Assembly: GCA_009784625.1 (NCBI GenBank)
Contig: WRBI01000022.1
Coordinates: forward strand, 1 to 40,923
Direction: 5' to 3'
DNA length: 40,923 nt
Source of the DNA: Oscillospiraceae bacterium
GTDB lineage: Bacteria > Bacillota > Clostridia > Oscillospirales > Ruminococcaceae
Position numbers and translations under genes: made by a program. Shown here in pieces: positions 32,974 to 40,337 of the stretch. Positions within the stretch are counted from its first letter, which is position 1. The number at the start of each line of letters is the position of its first letter. Below the pieces are notes generated by a model, which was not told the origin of the DNA, did not search any database, and saw nothing but the letters and a program-made list of their open reading frames with translations.

Positions 32974-34233
32974 TTACTTTGCGACCTTGTGTTGGGACAG
33001 CTCTTTTCGCGCGTGGATGGCCCGGATAATGGGCAGAAGCAGGACAGTGGCAAATCCGGCGGCTACCCCGTTGTTGTAGAGGTTGATGCCGCCCGAAGGA
33101 ACGGCCAGGCTGGTCGCCAGATGCACGTGGACAGCACCGGCTACCACACCCCAATGCCAGCCAAACTTTGCCGGAATCGGCGAAAGGCAGGCCACAAAGA
33201 AGAACGCAACCGAAACACCGGGGTCAAGCAGTTCAAGCGGGCTGAGCAGTGTGGCCACCGCGACCCCCGCCATCAGCGAAGAAACACTGTAGATCTGCTT
33301 TCCGTTCGCGCCAAAGCCCATCACCGACAGGATCGCGCCCAGCACAAGGCCGTTGATCTCCATCCCCAGCACGAGGGCGACCGTGGTGCAAAAAATACCC
33401 AGGACACCCATGTTGACATAAACGACATAGCCATGCACCGGATAGTAATCGTTGTGGTGGTCCCGCAAAGAAAAGAGGCAGGTCAGGGCGTTCCTGACAT
33501 CCCGGTGCATATACAGCCCGACAAAGATCAGCCAGGCCGAAATGGTGTAGACCAAAACGCTGATGGCAAAGTTGTTCCCGCTGCTCCACTGGTCGTTCAT
33601 CTGGTATGTGATGTTGTAGCTGCTAAAAACGGATGTGATAATGATCGCCAGCATACCGGCGGTAAAACCGCCGTTGTAAAGGTTAAAGCCGTCGTGTGCC
33701 TTAAAGATGTTCTTGGCCATCGGGTCAAAGATAAAGCCGATAAAAATGCCCATTGCGATCGAAAACACGATGTTAAAGGTCTCAAGGTTGGGCGCGATGA
33801 ACACCTTTTGGGTAACGGCGGGCGAAAGAGAAGCGGCCACCAGACAGGTGAGGATATTCATGTTGAAGTCTTGTTTCATAAACTTGGCGTAAAGCCAGCC
33901 GCCAAAGAAGATCGGCAGCATGTTAAGCGGGTTCTTGCCAAAGAATGCGAACCCCATAATCAGCCAAAGGTTTGAGATGGTCGCGCTCTTAGCCTCGTGT
34001 TTAAAGAAGATAAGCATACTCAGCGCAACCATCGAGGTCAGCGCCGAATTGAGTATGGCAGAGCCAAGTCCCCCAACAAGTACGTAGTCGGTTACCAGGA
34101 TATCCGGCGCATGCAGGATAGCTACGAACCCCTCAAACAAAGAGAGTGAGGGCTCAAGAATAACCGCACCGGCCAGTAATATCAGTATGGTTATAAAGTA
34201 AACGTTATGTATACTTTTAAAACAGTTGTACAT
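32974..34233 (-). CDS. DUF1576 domain-containing multipass membrane protein
   Basis: A 419-residue integral membrane protein with about 10-12 hydrophobic segments and no known function. It matches my memory of DUF1576 proteins. An internal duplication is visible: HDGFNLYNGGFTAGMLAIII (about 186-205) and PSGGINLYNNGVAAGFATVL (about 381-400) repeat the same pattern about 195 residues apart, so the protein is probably an inverted or tandem two-fold transporter-like fold. FFGKNPLNMLPIFFGGWLYA in the first half is another marked block. ATG follows TAGGAG. It is the first gene of the minus-strand cluster with the DAACS protein, NfeD and flotillin. Confidence 0.85.
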   Translation of the reverse strand: MYNCFKSIHNVYFITILILLAGAVILEPSLSLFEGFVAILHAPDILVTDYVLVGGLGSAILNSALTSMVALSMLIFFKHEAKSATISNLWLIMGFAFFGKNPLNMLPIFFGGWLYAKFMKQDFNMNILTCLVAASLSPAVTQKVFIAPNLETFNIVFSIAMGIFIGFIFDPMAKNIFKAHDGFNLYNGGFTAGMLAIIITSVFSSYNITYQMNDQWSSGNNFAISVLVYTISAWLIFVGLYMHRDVRNALTCLFSLRDHHNDYYPVHGYVVYVNMGVLGIFCTTVALVLGMEINGLVLGAILSVMGFGANGKQIYSVSSLMAGVAVATLLSPLELLDPGVSVAFFFVACLSPIPAKFGWHWGVVAGAVHVHLATSLAVPSGGINLYNNGVAAGFATVLLLPIIRAIHARKELSQHKVAK

Positions 34234-34262
34234 CGAAGGTATCAGCTCCTAATCGCGTTATC

Positions 34263-34291
34263 GTTGTACACACGCCAGCCAACAATGTCAT
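34263..34291 (-). promoter_or_regulatory. Possible promoter of the DUF1576-flotillin cluster
   Basis: On the minus strand ATGACA (34286-34291) and TACAAC (34263-34268) are 17 bp apart, 29 bp before the start codon. The match to consensus is moderate. A long palindrome lies directly upstream of the -35. Confidence 0.4.
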
Positions 34292-34292
34292 A

Positions 34293-34316
34293 ACGGGCAA
34301 GTGAGCACTTGCCCGT
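34293..34316. repeat. Perfect palindrome upstream of the DUF1576 gene
   Basis: ACGGGCAAGTG and CACTTGCCCGT are perfect reverse complements with a 2-nt centre. The site abuts the -35 of the putative cluster promoter and lies 71 bp after the reductase stop codon. No T-run follows on either strand, so an operator or mRNA hairpin is as likely as a terminator. Confidence 0.6.
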
Positions 34317-34387
34317 CAATTCAGGTCTGTTTCTATTTTAACGATTAACGCGACAAAATTCAACTGTTTAACCGCTCAATTTACATT

Positions 34388-34966
34388 TTAATTTTTACCA
34401 TTGATCTTCTCAAGCAGCCAGACAATGTTTTCGCCCAAACGCTCGATGGTGGCTACCCCCTCTTCGTCTTTTTCAAAGCTGCCTTTGCCAAGGGCTAAGC
34501 TCATGTTCCAGTAGCTGCTGCCTACCGTGAACATATCACTGATTCCAAAAAAGTGTTGGATCGAATCCAGCGTGTGGATTGCCCCCGCCCGGCGAACGGC
34601 GCTGACCGCCGCCCCGACTTTGCGGCTTAAGGGAGTCCCGCCAGAGCGGTTAATATAACCGCAGCGGTCGATCACCGCTTTGATCTCGGGGGTCAGGTCA
34701 CAGAAATAGGTCGGCGAGCCGATGACGATCGCGTCGGCTTCGGTCATCTTTTTGTAAACCTCGTTCACCCAATCTTTGGTGGCACACTCGCCCGGATGCC
34801 GCTTGGCACACCCGCCGCAGGCCATACAGCCCTTGACTTCCCTGCCGCCGGCCTGAAACAGCTCGGTCTCGGCGCCCGCCTGAGCACAGACATCCAGCAC
34901 GGCCTGAAGCATATGTGCGGTATTCCCGTCGTGGCGGGGGCTGCCGTTTATCGCGAAGACTTTCAT
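34388..34966 (-). CDS. Flavodoxin family / NADPH-dependent FMN reductase-like protein
   Basis: A 192-residue flavoprotein with the FMN phosphate loop INGSPRHDGNTAHML (residues 6-20). It has a Cys cluster CMACGGCAKRHPGEC (about 47-61), typical of iron-sulfur flavoproteins and related NAD(P)H oxidoreductases, and the FMN-contacting SPTYFCDLTPEIKAVIDR. The Cys pattern CxxCxxC...C could ligate a 4Fe-4S cluster for electron transfer. It has its own promoter and lies alone between the dehydrogenase and the DUF1576 cluster. The redox partner is unknown. Confidence 0.9.
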   Translation of the reverse strand: MKVFAINGSPRHDGNTAHMLQAVLDVCAQAGAETELFQAGGREVKGCMACGGCAKRHPGECATKDWVNEVYKKMTEADAIVIGSPTYFCDLTPEIKAVIDRCGYINRSGGTPLSRKVGAAVSAVRRAGAIHTLDSIQHFFGISDMFTVGSSYWNMSLALGKGSFEKDEEGVATIERLGENIVWLLEKINGKN

Positions 34967-35008
34967 GTATAATCATCCTTTCATATCCAAGGTGGGTATT
35001 CTATGGCC

Positions 35009-35037
35009 AGTATACCATTTTTTGCTGACTGTTTCAA
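35009..35037 (-). promoter_or_regulatory. Promoter of the flavodoxin-like gene
   Basis: On the minus strand TTGAAA (35032-35037) and TATACT (35009-35014) are 17 bp apart, 42 bp before the ATG. Confidence 0.75.
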
Positions 35038-35050
35038 GGGTTTGGGGCAC

Positions 35051-35093
35051 AAACGCGGCAGGCGGCTCATCGATTGAGCCGCCTGCCGCGTTT
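35051..35093 (-). terminator. Terminator after the iron-containing alcohol dehydrogenase gene
   Basis: A perfect 19-bp stem (AAACGCGGCAGGCGGCTCA and its complement) with loop TCGAT begins 11 bp after the stop codon. The stem is unusually long and ends in only three T residues on the minus strand. Confidence 0.75.
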
Positions 35094-35104
35094 GCGTTAT
35101 TTAT

Positions 35105-36307
35105 TTAGAACGAACCCGTGTAAATCCGCTCGACTACCTCTTTGCCCGAGGGGACAGGCGCACAGCCGAGAAGTCCGGAAAGCCCGGGGGTCTCGAATGT
35201 CAAGGCAACCAGCTTGGAAACATCGTCTTTGGTAAAGCCGAGATCGGCCAGGGTTTGGGTTATCCCAACCGAGCGCAGCCAGGCGCGAACACCATCGGCA
35301 GCCTTTTGGGCTTCACCGGGCTGACCGGTTAATCCGGGGACAATCGCACCCAGTACATCGGCCATCACCGCGCCGGCCGCCGGATAGGTCTCTTTCACCA
35401 CAGCAGGCAGCAAAACGGCCAACCCGAGGCCGTGGGTGATCTCCGGCTTTATCCCGCTCAGCGGGTGCTCCAAGGCGTGCGTAAAGTGCAGAAGCCCGTT
35501 GTCAAAGGCGGTCCCCGCAATCAGGGCGGCGTAAGTGAGGAAGTATCTGGCCTCCAGGTCTTTGGGGTTCTTGATCGCGGCGGGGAGATATTTGGCCACC
35601 AGGCAGATGACCTCTTTGCTCAAAGTAATGGCAAACGGGTTGTTGAGGACGGTTGAGCAGGCCTCGATCACATGGTTTACCGCATCCACACTGACATAGC
35701 GGGTCTGGTCGGCCGGCAATCCGGTCATCAGCGCGGGGTCGTCGATTGAGAAAAGCGGATAGATACAGTCGGCGGCAAGTGCCGGCTTATACTCTTTTTC
35801 AGGGATGGTGACAACTGCGAAGCGGTTGGCCTCACTGCCTGTCCCATGCGTGAGGTTTATGGCGATGATCGGCACCGCTTTTTCGGGCGCGAACTTCATC
35901 TCGTAAAGCTCCTGACAGGTTTTGTCGGGGTACTCAAGCAGGATAGCCGCGCTCTTGCCCGCATCAATCGGGCTGCCCCCGCCGATCGCGATAACTGCTT
36001 TCGCACCGGCATCCCGGCCGGTTTTTACCGCGTCATCCACCTGATGGGTTTCGGGGTTGGGCTGCACTTTGTCGTACAGGGTATAGCGAATCCCCTCTTT
36101 GTCCAGCGCTTTGGTCACGACCTCCCATGCGCCGGTGGACTTGTAGGCCGACTTCCCGGTCATCACCAACAGGCTGTCAACCCCTTTGGCTTTTAGCTGG
36201 CCCGCGATAAAGTCCATCTTCTGGATCGCCCCTACCCCCAAAAAGATATGACTGCCGCAAATAATTGTGCTGACATTGTTGATGTTGATCCCACTTTCCC
36301 AAGACAT
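35105..36307 (-). CDS. Iron-containing alcohol dehydrogenase
   Basis: A 400-residue group III alcohol dehydrogenase using NAD(P)H to interconvert alcohols and aldehydes or ketones. The dinucleotide-binding text is IAIGGGSPIDAGKSAAIL (about 107-123). Metal ligands predicted by alignment to FucO are D208, H212 (VDAVNHVIEA), H277 (HALEHPLSG) and H292 (THGLGLAV). LTHGTGSEANRFAVVT is another family signature. ATG follows AGGAGGTTTTACA. It has a near-consensus promoter and is divergent from the PLP-decarboxylase gene. The substrate is not predictable from sequence alone. Confidence 0.93.
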   Translation of the reverse strand: MSWESGININNVSTIICGSHIFLGVGAIQKMDFIAGQLKAKGVDSLLVMTGKSAYKSTGAWEVVTKALDKEGIRYTLYDKVQPNPETHQVDDAVKTGRDAGAKAVIAIGGGSPIDAGKSAAILLEYPDKTCQELYEMKFAPEKAVPIIAINLTHGTGSEANRFAVVTIPEKEYKPALAADCIYPLFSIDDPALMTGLPADQTRYVSVDAVNHVIEACSTVLNNPFAITLSKEVICLVAKYLPAAIKNPKDLEARYFLTYAALIAGTAFDNGLLHFTHALEHPLSGIKPEITHGLGLAVLLPAVVKETYPAAGAVMADVLGAIVPGLTGQPGEAQKAADGVRAWLRSVGITQTLADLGFTKDDVSKLVALTFETPGLSGLLGCAPVPSGKEVVERIYTGSF

Positions 36308-36344
36308 TGTAAAACCTCCTTTTTCTTTAACAAACTTTTGGGTA

Positions 36345-36373
36345 ATTATACCATATTGTCACGAATATGTCAA
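36345..36373 (-). promoter_or_regulatory. Promoter of the iron-containing alcohol dehydrogenase gene
   Basis: On the minus strand consensus TTGACA (36368-36373) and TATAAT (36345-36350) are exactly 17 bp apart, 37 bp upstream of the ATG. Confidence 0.87.
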
Positions 36374-36417
36374 TTAAAACAAGGTGAACTCTTAACTCTG
36401 CGAAGCGTATGACATGT

Positions 36418-36446
36418 TTGTCCGTTTGGTTGGTATTATTTAATTA
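36418..36446 (+). promoter_or_regulatory. Weak promoter candidate for the decarboxylase gene
   Basis: TTGTCC (36418-36423) and TAATTA (36441-36446) are 17 bp apart. If used, the transcript would carry both hairpins before the start codon. The match is weak in an AT-rich region. Confidence 0.3.
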
Positions 36447-36454
36447 TATTATCA

Positions 36455-36485
36455 ATCACTGCGTTTATCAGGCGCAGTGATTTTA
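36455..36485 (+). promoter_or_regulatory. Attenuator-like hairpin in decarboxylase leader
   Basis: ATCACTGCG (36455-36463) and CGCAGTGAT (36473-36481) form a perfect 9-bp stem, followed by TTTT. It looks like a terminator but lies 130 bp upstream of the decarboxylase gene with no gene in front, suggesting attenuation or a short RNA. Confidence 0.45.
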
Positions 36486-36505
36486 AAGTTGTGCAAAAGT
36501 TATCT

Positions 36506-36564
36506 GAGATATACATCTGCAAAAACGATCTGCCCCGGTTTACTGTGTGGGCGGTGTATATCTC
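36506..36564 (+). promoter_or_regulatory. Long-range inverted repeat in decarboxylase leader
   Basis: GAGATATACA (36506-36515) and TGTATATCTC (36555-36564) are perfect complements across a 39-nt loop that contains a further short GC stem (GCCCC, GGGC). It does not match a riboswitch I recognise. Confidence 0.4.
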
Positions 36565-36616
36565 TGGCTTTTTGATAAGCGCTGTGGTAGAATTGGGTAA
36601 AAAGAGAGGAATCGTC

Positions 36617-38014
36617 ATGCATAACAAATTGTGGAATCAACTGCGGGCGCAGGCAACCGACGACGCCATCTACGAGCAGGCAAAAGAATACGCGCTGGAT
36701 TACATAAAAAGCGTAGACGACCGCGGTGTTTGGCCGTCCGATCAAGCCATTGAGGGTTTGGCGAATTTTTCGGAAGACTTGCCGGAAACCGGTACAGACA
36801 CCTATGAAATCCTCAAGCTGCTGCACGAGTACGGCTCCCCCGCTGCCACCGCGCAGACAGGCGGGCGGTACTTTGGGTTTGTCAATGGTGGAGCAATCCC
36901 CGCCGCCCTCGCGGCCAAATGGATCGCCGATGTCTGGGATCAAAACGCCGCACTCAACGCGATGTCCCCGATCGCCTCCGCGCTGGAGGATGTCTGCGAA
37001 AAATGGGTGGTTGACCTGTTGGGCCTGCCGCCGGGAACCGCCGCCGGGTTTGTCGGGGGCAGTTCAGCCGCCGCGCTCTGCGGTATTGTGGCCGCAAGGA
37101 ATCATTTGCTGCGCAAAAAAGGCTGTAATGCCGCCAAAGACGGGTTATTCGGCGCACCGCCCATACGGGTTGTGCTCAGCGAAGAAGCGCACTCAACTGT
37201 CTTCAAAGCGCTGTCCATCCTCGGGCTGGGCAGCGGGCGGGTTAAACTGATAGCGGCGGACAGTCAGGGCCGGATCAAATCGGAGCAAATCCCCCCGCTT
37301 GACGACAACACCCTGCTCATCCTACAGGCGGGAAATGTCAACACCGGCGGGTTTGACGACTTTGGTGCCATCTGTCAAAAAGCCCGCGAAGCCGGCGCCT
37401 GGGTACATATAGACGGCGCGTTTGGGCTTTGGGCAAAGGCCAGCGAAAAGTTTGACCACCTGACCAAATCGATCGAACTGGCCGATTCCTGGTCCTGTGA
37501 CGCGCACAAAACCCTCAACGCGCCCTACGACTGCGGTATCATCCTCTGTAAAGACCGAAGCGCGCTGACCGACGCCTTGCAGATGGAGGGCTCGTATATC
37601 ATCTACAGCGAAAAACGGGACGGGATGCTCTACACCATGGAAATGTCCAGGCGGGCCAGGTGTGTCGAGCTTTGGGCAACTTTAAAGTCACTGGGCAGAA
37701 GCGGAGCGGCTGGGCTGGTCGAAAGTTTGCACCAAAAGGCGGTCTACTTCGCGAAGCGGCTGCGCGAAAACGGCTTTTCGATACCGGGGGATGTTTTCTT
37801 TAACCAGATCAACGTCTACGTCGGGGATGACGATGAGACCCAGCGGGTTTTGCGCAACATTCAGCGCTCAGGGGTCTGCTGGTGCAGCGGCGCAAAGCGG
37901 CAGGGCAAACCGTTTATCCGAATCAGCGTCTGCTCGTACAGGACCACCTGCGACGACATTGAACGGTCGGTAAAGGCATTCACCAAGGCAAGGGACGAGA
38001 TGACAGCCGGTTGA
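36617..38014 (+). CDS. PLP-dependent group II amino acid decarboxylase-like protein
   Basis: A 465-residue fold-type I PLP enzyme, likely removing the carboxyl group from an aromatic or acidic amino acid. Seen motifs are GGRYFGFVNGG, GGSSAAALCGIVAARNHLL (phosphate binding), SEEAHSTVFKAL (H192, ring stacking), HIDGAFGLW (D266, pyridine N) and SCDAHKTLNAPYDCG (Schiff-base K298). ATG at 36617 with AGAGAGG upstream gives MHNKLWNQLR; 42 earlier in-frame codons lack a ribosome site and cover the leader hairpin. Aspartate aminotransferase-like annotation is common for this group, but the DAHK motif favours decarboxylase. It diverges from the alcohol dehydrogenase. Confidence 0.88.
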   Translation: MHNKLWNQLRAQATDDAIYEQAKEYALDYIKSVDDRGVWPSDQAIEGLANFSEDLPETGTDTYEILKLLHEYGSPAATAQTGGRYFGFVNGGAIPAALAAKWIADVWDQNAALNAMSPIASALEDVCEKWVVDLLGLPPGTAAGFVGGSSAAALCGIVAARNHLLRKKGCNAAKDGLFGAPPIRVVLSEEAHSTVFKALSILGLGSGRVKLIAADSQGRIKSEQIPPLDDNTLLILQAGNVNTGGFDDFGAICQKAREAGAWVHIDGAFGLWAKASEKFDHLTKSIELADSWSCDAHKTLNAPYDCGIILCKDRSALTDALQMEGSYIIYSEKRDGMLYTMEMSRRARCVELWATLKSLGRSGAAGLVESLHQKAVYFAKRLRENGFSIPGDVFFNQINVYVGDDDETQRVLRNIQRSGVCWCSGAKRQGKPFIRISVCSYRTTCDDIERSVKAFTKARDEMTAG

Positions 38015-38082
38015 TGCGTTCTCCAACACAGCCAAATGGTTAGTATTAAATGTTATATATATCAATTTATAAGCTTGCACAC

Positions 38083-38111
38083 TTGTAAATTTCGCAAAAA
38101 ACGTGTAAGAT
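38083..38111 (+). promoter_or_regulatory. Promoter candidate for the gamma-carbonic anhydrase gene
   Basis: TTGTAA (38083-38088) and TAAGAT (38106-38111) are 17 bp apart and end 55 bp before the ATG. Confidence 0.5.
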
Positions 38112-38166
38112 AACAGGTGCGAGGGCGCTTAGCCCTACGTTCGCTCTGCGAAAGGACTATAAAGCA

Positions 38167-38709
38167 ATGGCAAATATTATCTCTTTTGTCGGCAAAACGC
38201 CGGTCATTCACCCCACCACCTTTGTCGCTCCGGACGCCAGCGTCATCGGGGACGTTGTCTTGGACGAGGGGTCAAGCGTCTGGTTCGGCGCCACATTGCG
38301 CGGGGATGTGAACCGCATAACCGTCGGGAAATTCTCAAACATTCAGGATGGCTGTGTCGTTCACGCCGAGCGCTTTAAAGACGAAAAGCCGGGGGTCGGG
38401 CCCACATTCATCGGGGATCACGTTTCCATCGGCCACAGCGCGGTCATCCACGCCTGCACGATTGAGGACTGCTGTCTGATCGGGATGGGTTCAATCATTC
38501 TGGATGGCGCGGTGATCGGCAAAGGCTCGATTGTGGGTGCGGGGGCGGTGGTCACGGCGGGCACAGTCATCCCGCCTTACTCAATGGTACTTGGCACACC
38601 GGGTAAAGTAGTTAAGACAATGCCCGAATCGAGCGTTGAGGATCGGATTGCACACGCCATGCGCTATGCGGGCTACAGCCAACAGTACATTGACGCAAAA
38701 TTGGGATAA
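38167..38709 (+). CDS. Gamma carbonic anhydrase family protein
   Basis: A 180-residue left-handed beta-helix protein of hexapeptide repeats, expected to trimerise. The zinc or iron ligands fit H66 (VVHAERF), H90 and H95 (IGHSAVIHAC), as in Cam-type enzymes and YrdA/CaiE-like relatives. The acid-loop glutamates of archaeal Cam are absent, as in the CamH subclass, so carbonic anhydrase activity is possible but not assured. ATG has AAAGGA about 9 nt upstream. obgE follows after 38 bp, separated by a GC-rich hairpin. Confidence 0.92.
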   Translation: MANIISFVGKTPVIHPTTFVAPDASVIGDVVLDEGSSVWFGATLRGDVNRITVGKFSNIQDGCVVHAERFKDEKPGVGPTFIGDHVSIGHSAVIHACTIEDCCLIGMGSIILDGAVIGKGSIVGAGAVVTAGTVIPPYSMVLGTPGKVVKTMPESSVEDRIAHAMRYAGYSQQYIDAKLG

Positions 38710-38712
38710 CGA

Positions 38713-38731
38713 CCGCCGGCCCGGCCGGCGG
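38713..38731. repeat. GC-rich hairpin between gamma-CA and obgE
   Basis: CCGCCGG and CCGGCGG are complementary around CCCGG, just after the gamma-CA stop and about 10 nt before the obgE ribosome site. No T-run follows, so it is probably an mRNA structure rather than a full terminator. Confidence 0.5.
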
Positions 38732-38747
38732 CGGATGAGGATACTAC

Positions 38748-40010
38748 ATGTTTATTGATCTGGCAAAAATCAAACTTGCGGCTGGGAACGGCGGGAACGG
38801 CGCGGTCAGCTTCCACCGCGAAAAGTACGTGTCGGCCGGCGGCCCGGACGGCGGGGACGGCGGCAAAGGCGGGGATATCCTGTTTGTCGCCGACAACAAT
38901 CTGAGTACGCTGGCCGATTTCCGGTACAAGCGCAGTTACGCGGCACAGGCAGGCGCGAACGGCGGCGGAAAGCGGTGCAGTGGAAAAAACGGCGAAGATT
39001 TGATCATCCGTGTCCCCCGCGGGACTTTGGTCAAAGAGGCCGCCAGCGGCCGCCTGATCGCCGATGTGTCGGGGGACGCACCGGTGCGGATCACGCGCGG
39101 CGGCAAAGGCGGCTGGGGGAACGCCCGGTTCGCCACCCCCACCCGGCAGACCCCCCGCTTCGCGAAGCCCGGCCGGCCGGGAGAGCGGCTGGAAGCCCAG
39201 CTCGAACTCAAACTGCTGGCCGATGTCGGGCTGTGCGGTTTTCCGAACGTGGGCAAATCCACCTTGATCTCGATGGTCAGCCAGGCCCGGCCTGAGATCG
39301 CGAACTACCACTTTACAACCCTGACCCCGGTGCTCGGGGTTGTCCGGCTGGAGGAGGGCGTCTCTTTTGTGATGGCCGACATCCCCGGCCTGATTGAGGG
39401 CGCGAGCAAAGGGATCGGCCTTGGCCACGGGTTTTTGCGCCATATCGAGCGCTGCCGCCTGCTTGTGCACCTGGTTGACGTTTCGGGCGTTGAGGGGCGC
39501 GACCCGGTCGAGGACTTCAAAGCCATAAACGGTGAGCTGGTCGCGTTTAACCCCGATCTGGCCGCCCGGCCCATGCTGGTGGCCGCCAACAAATGTGACA
39601 TCGCCACCCCCGATCAGATCGAGCGCTTTCGCGCGTTTATCCAGGCGGAGGGGTTGCCCCTGTTCGAGATTTCAGCCGCGACCAATCAGGGCTTGCGGGA
39701 GTTGACGAACGCGGTGGCCGAAAAGCTGTCCACATTGCCGCCTATCCTGGCGTTCGAGCCCGAGCCGTTTATCCCGCCCCAAGTCGACCCGCAGGCATTT
39801 GAGGTCAAGGTGGTGGACGATGAGTACATTGTCGACGCGCCTTGGCTTGAGCATGTATTGGGCAGCGTGAACATGAGCGACTATGAATCCCTTCAATATT
39901 TCCAGCGGGTGCTGGTGCAGAGCGGGATACTCCAAAAGCTTGAAGATATGGGGATCGAAGAGGGCGACACCGTGCGCATCTTTAACTTTGCGTTTGATTA
40001 TATTAAGTAG
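38748..40010 (+). CDS. obgE: GTPase ObgE/CgtA
   Basis: Obg is an essential GTPase acting in 50S ribosome assembly and stress response. The 420-residue protein has the Gly-rich Obg fold (1-158; KIKLAAGNGGNGAVSFHREKY). Its G domain has G1 GFPNVGKSTL, the G2 region FTTLTPVLG, G3 DIPGLIEGA, G4 ANKCD and G5 SAAT. The C-terminal OCT domain is at about 340-420 (ALEVKVV-like text FEVKVVDDEYIV). ATG has GAGGA 7 nt upstream. The common rplU-rpmA partners upstream are missing; gamma-CA takes their place. Confidence 0.97.
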   Translation: MFIDLAKIKLAAGNGGNGAVSFHREKYVSAGGPDGGDGGKGGDILFVADNNLSTLADFRYKRSYAAQAGANGGGKRCSGKNGEDLIIRVPRGTLVKEAASGRLIADVSGDAPVRITRGGKGGWGNARFATPTRQTPRFAKPGRPGERLEAQLELKLLADVGLCGFPNVGKSTLISMVSQARPEIANYHFTTLTPVLGVVRLEEGVSFVMADIPGLIEGASKGIGLGHGFLRHIERCRLLVHLVDVSGVEGRDPVEDFKAINGELVAFNPDLAARPMLVAANKCDIATPDQIERFRAFIQAEGLPLFEISAATNQGLRELTNAVAEKLSTLPPILAFEPEPFIPPQVDPQAFEVKVVDDEYIVDAPWLEHVLGSVNMSDYESLQYFQRVLVQSGILQKLEDMGIEEGDTVRIFNFAFDYIK

Positions 40011-40018
40011 GTGCACAA

Positions 40019-40324
40019 ATGAACGATTTAAACGCGCTGTACAAAAACGTGATCACTTTTATCGTGAAACTGCGCGAAAACACTTTCGACGATACGCTGT
40101 ACACTGAGATTTTTGCACAGTTCGAGACACTCGTTTTCCAATGGAAGACACACGATCACATCCCGAAGCTCGCGTTTATTTCCTGTGTGTATTTGATAGA
40201 TGCGCTCGCGGGGGGAAGCCGGTTTTGGCCGGATGACATCCGCATAAAAGCGGAAGACGCGCTGATTGCGATCCAAGAGCAAATCGCCGGGCTTGAACTC
40301 GACATCCCGGACCTTGAAATATAA
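40019..40324 (+). CDS. Hypothetical protein between obgE and mrnC
   Basis: No family is recognised. The 101-residue product is predicted mostly helical and acidic (MNDLNALYKNVITFIVKL at the start, LELDIPDLEI at the end), with one mildly hydrophobic stretch (about 48-66) too polar for a clear membrane segment. It begins 8 nt after obgE with AGTAGGTG as ribosome site and ends 13 nt before mrnC, so it is almost surely co-transcribed with both. A ribosome- or RNA-related role is suggested only by context. Confidence 0.8.
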   Translation: MNDLNALYKNVITFIVKLRENTFDDTLYTEIFAQFETLVFQWKTHDHIPKLAFISCVYLIDALAGGSRFWPDDIRIKAEDALIAIQEQIAGLELDIPDLEI

Positions 40325-40337
40325 ACGCGGAGGCCAC

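Larger units (their letters stand above)
36308..36616. other. Divergent intergenic region with structured leader
   Basis: This 309-bp AT-rich region lies between the alcohol dehydrogenase gene (minus) and the decarboxylase gene (plus). It contains the dehydrogenase promoter, a hairpin followed by T residues (36455-36485) and a long-range inverted repeat (36506-36564). No alternative gene is supported. Confidence 0.6.

Noticed and set aside
32395-33975. 526-codon open frame on the plus strand
   Set aside because: Antisense to the DAACS and DUF1576 membrane genes; Lys/Arg/His-rich low-quality product and no homology signature, so a shadow frame.
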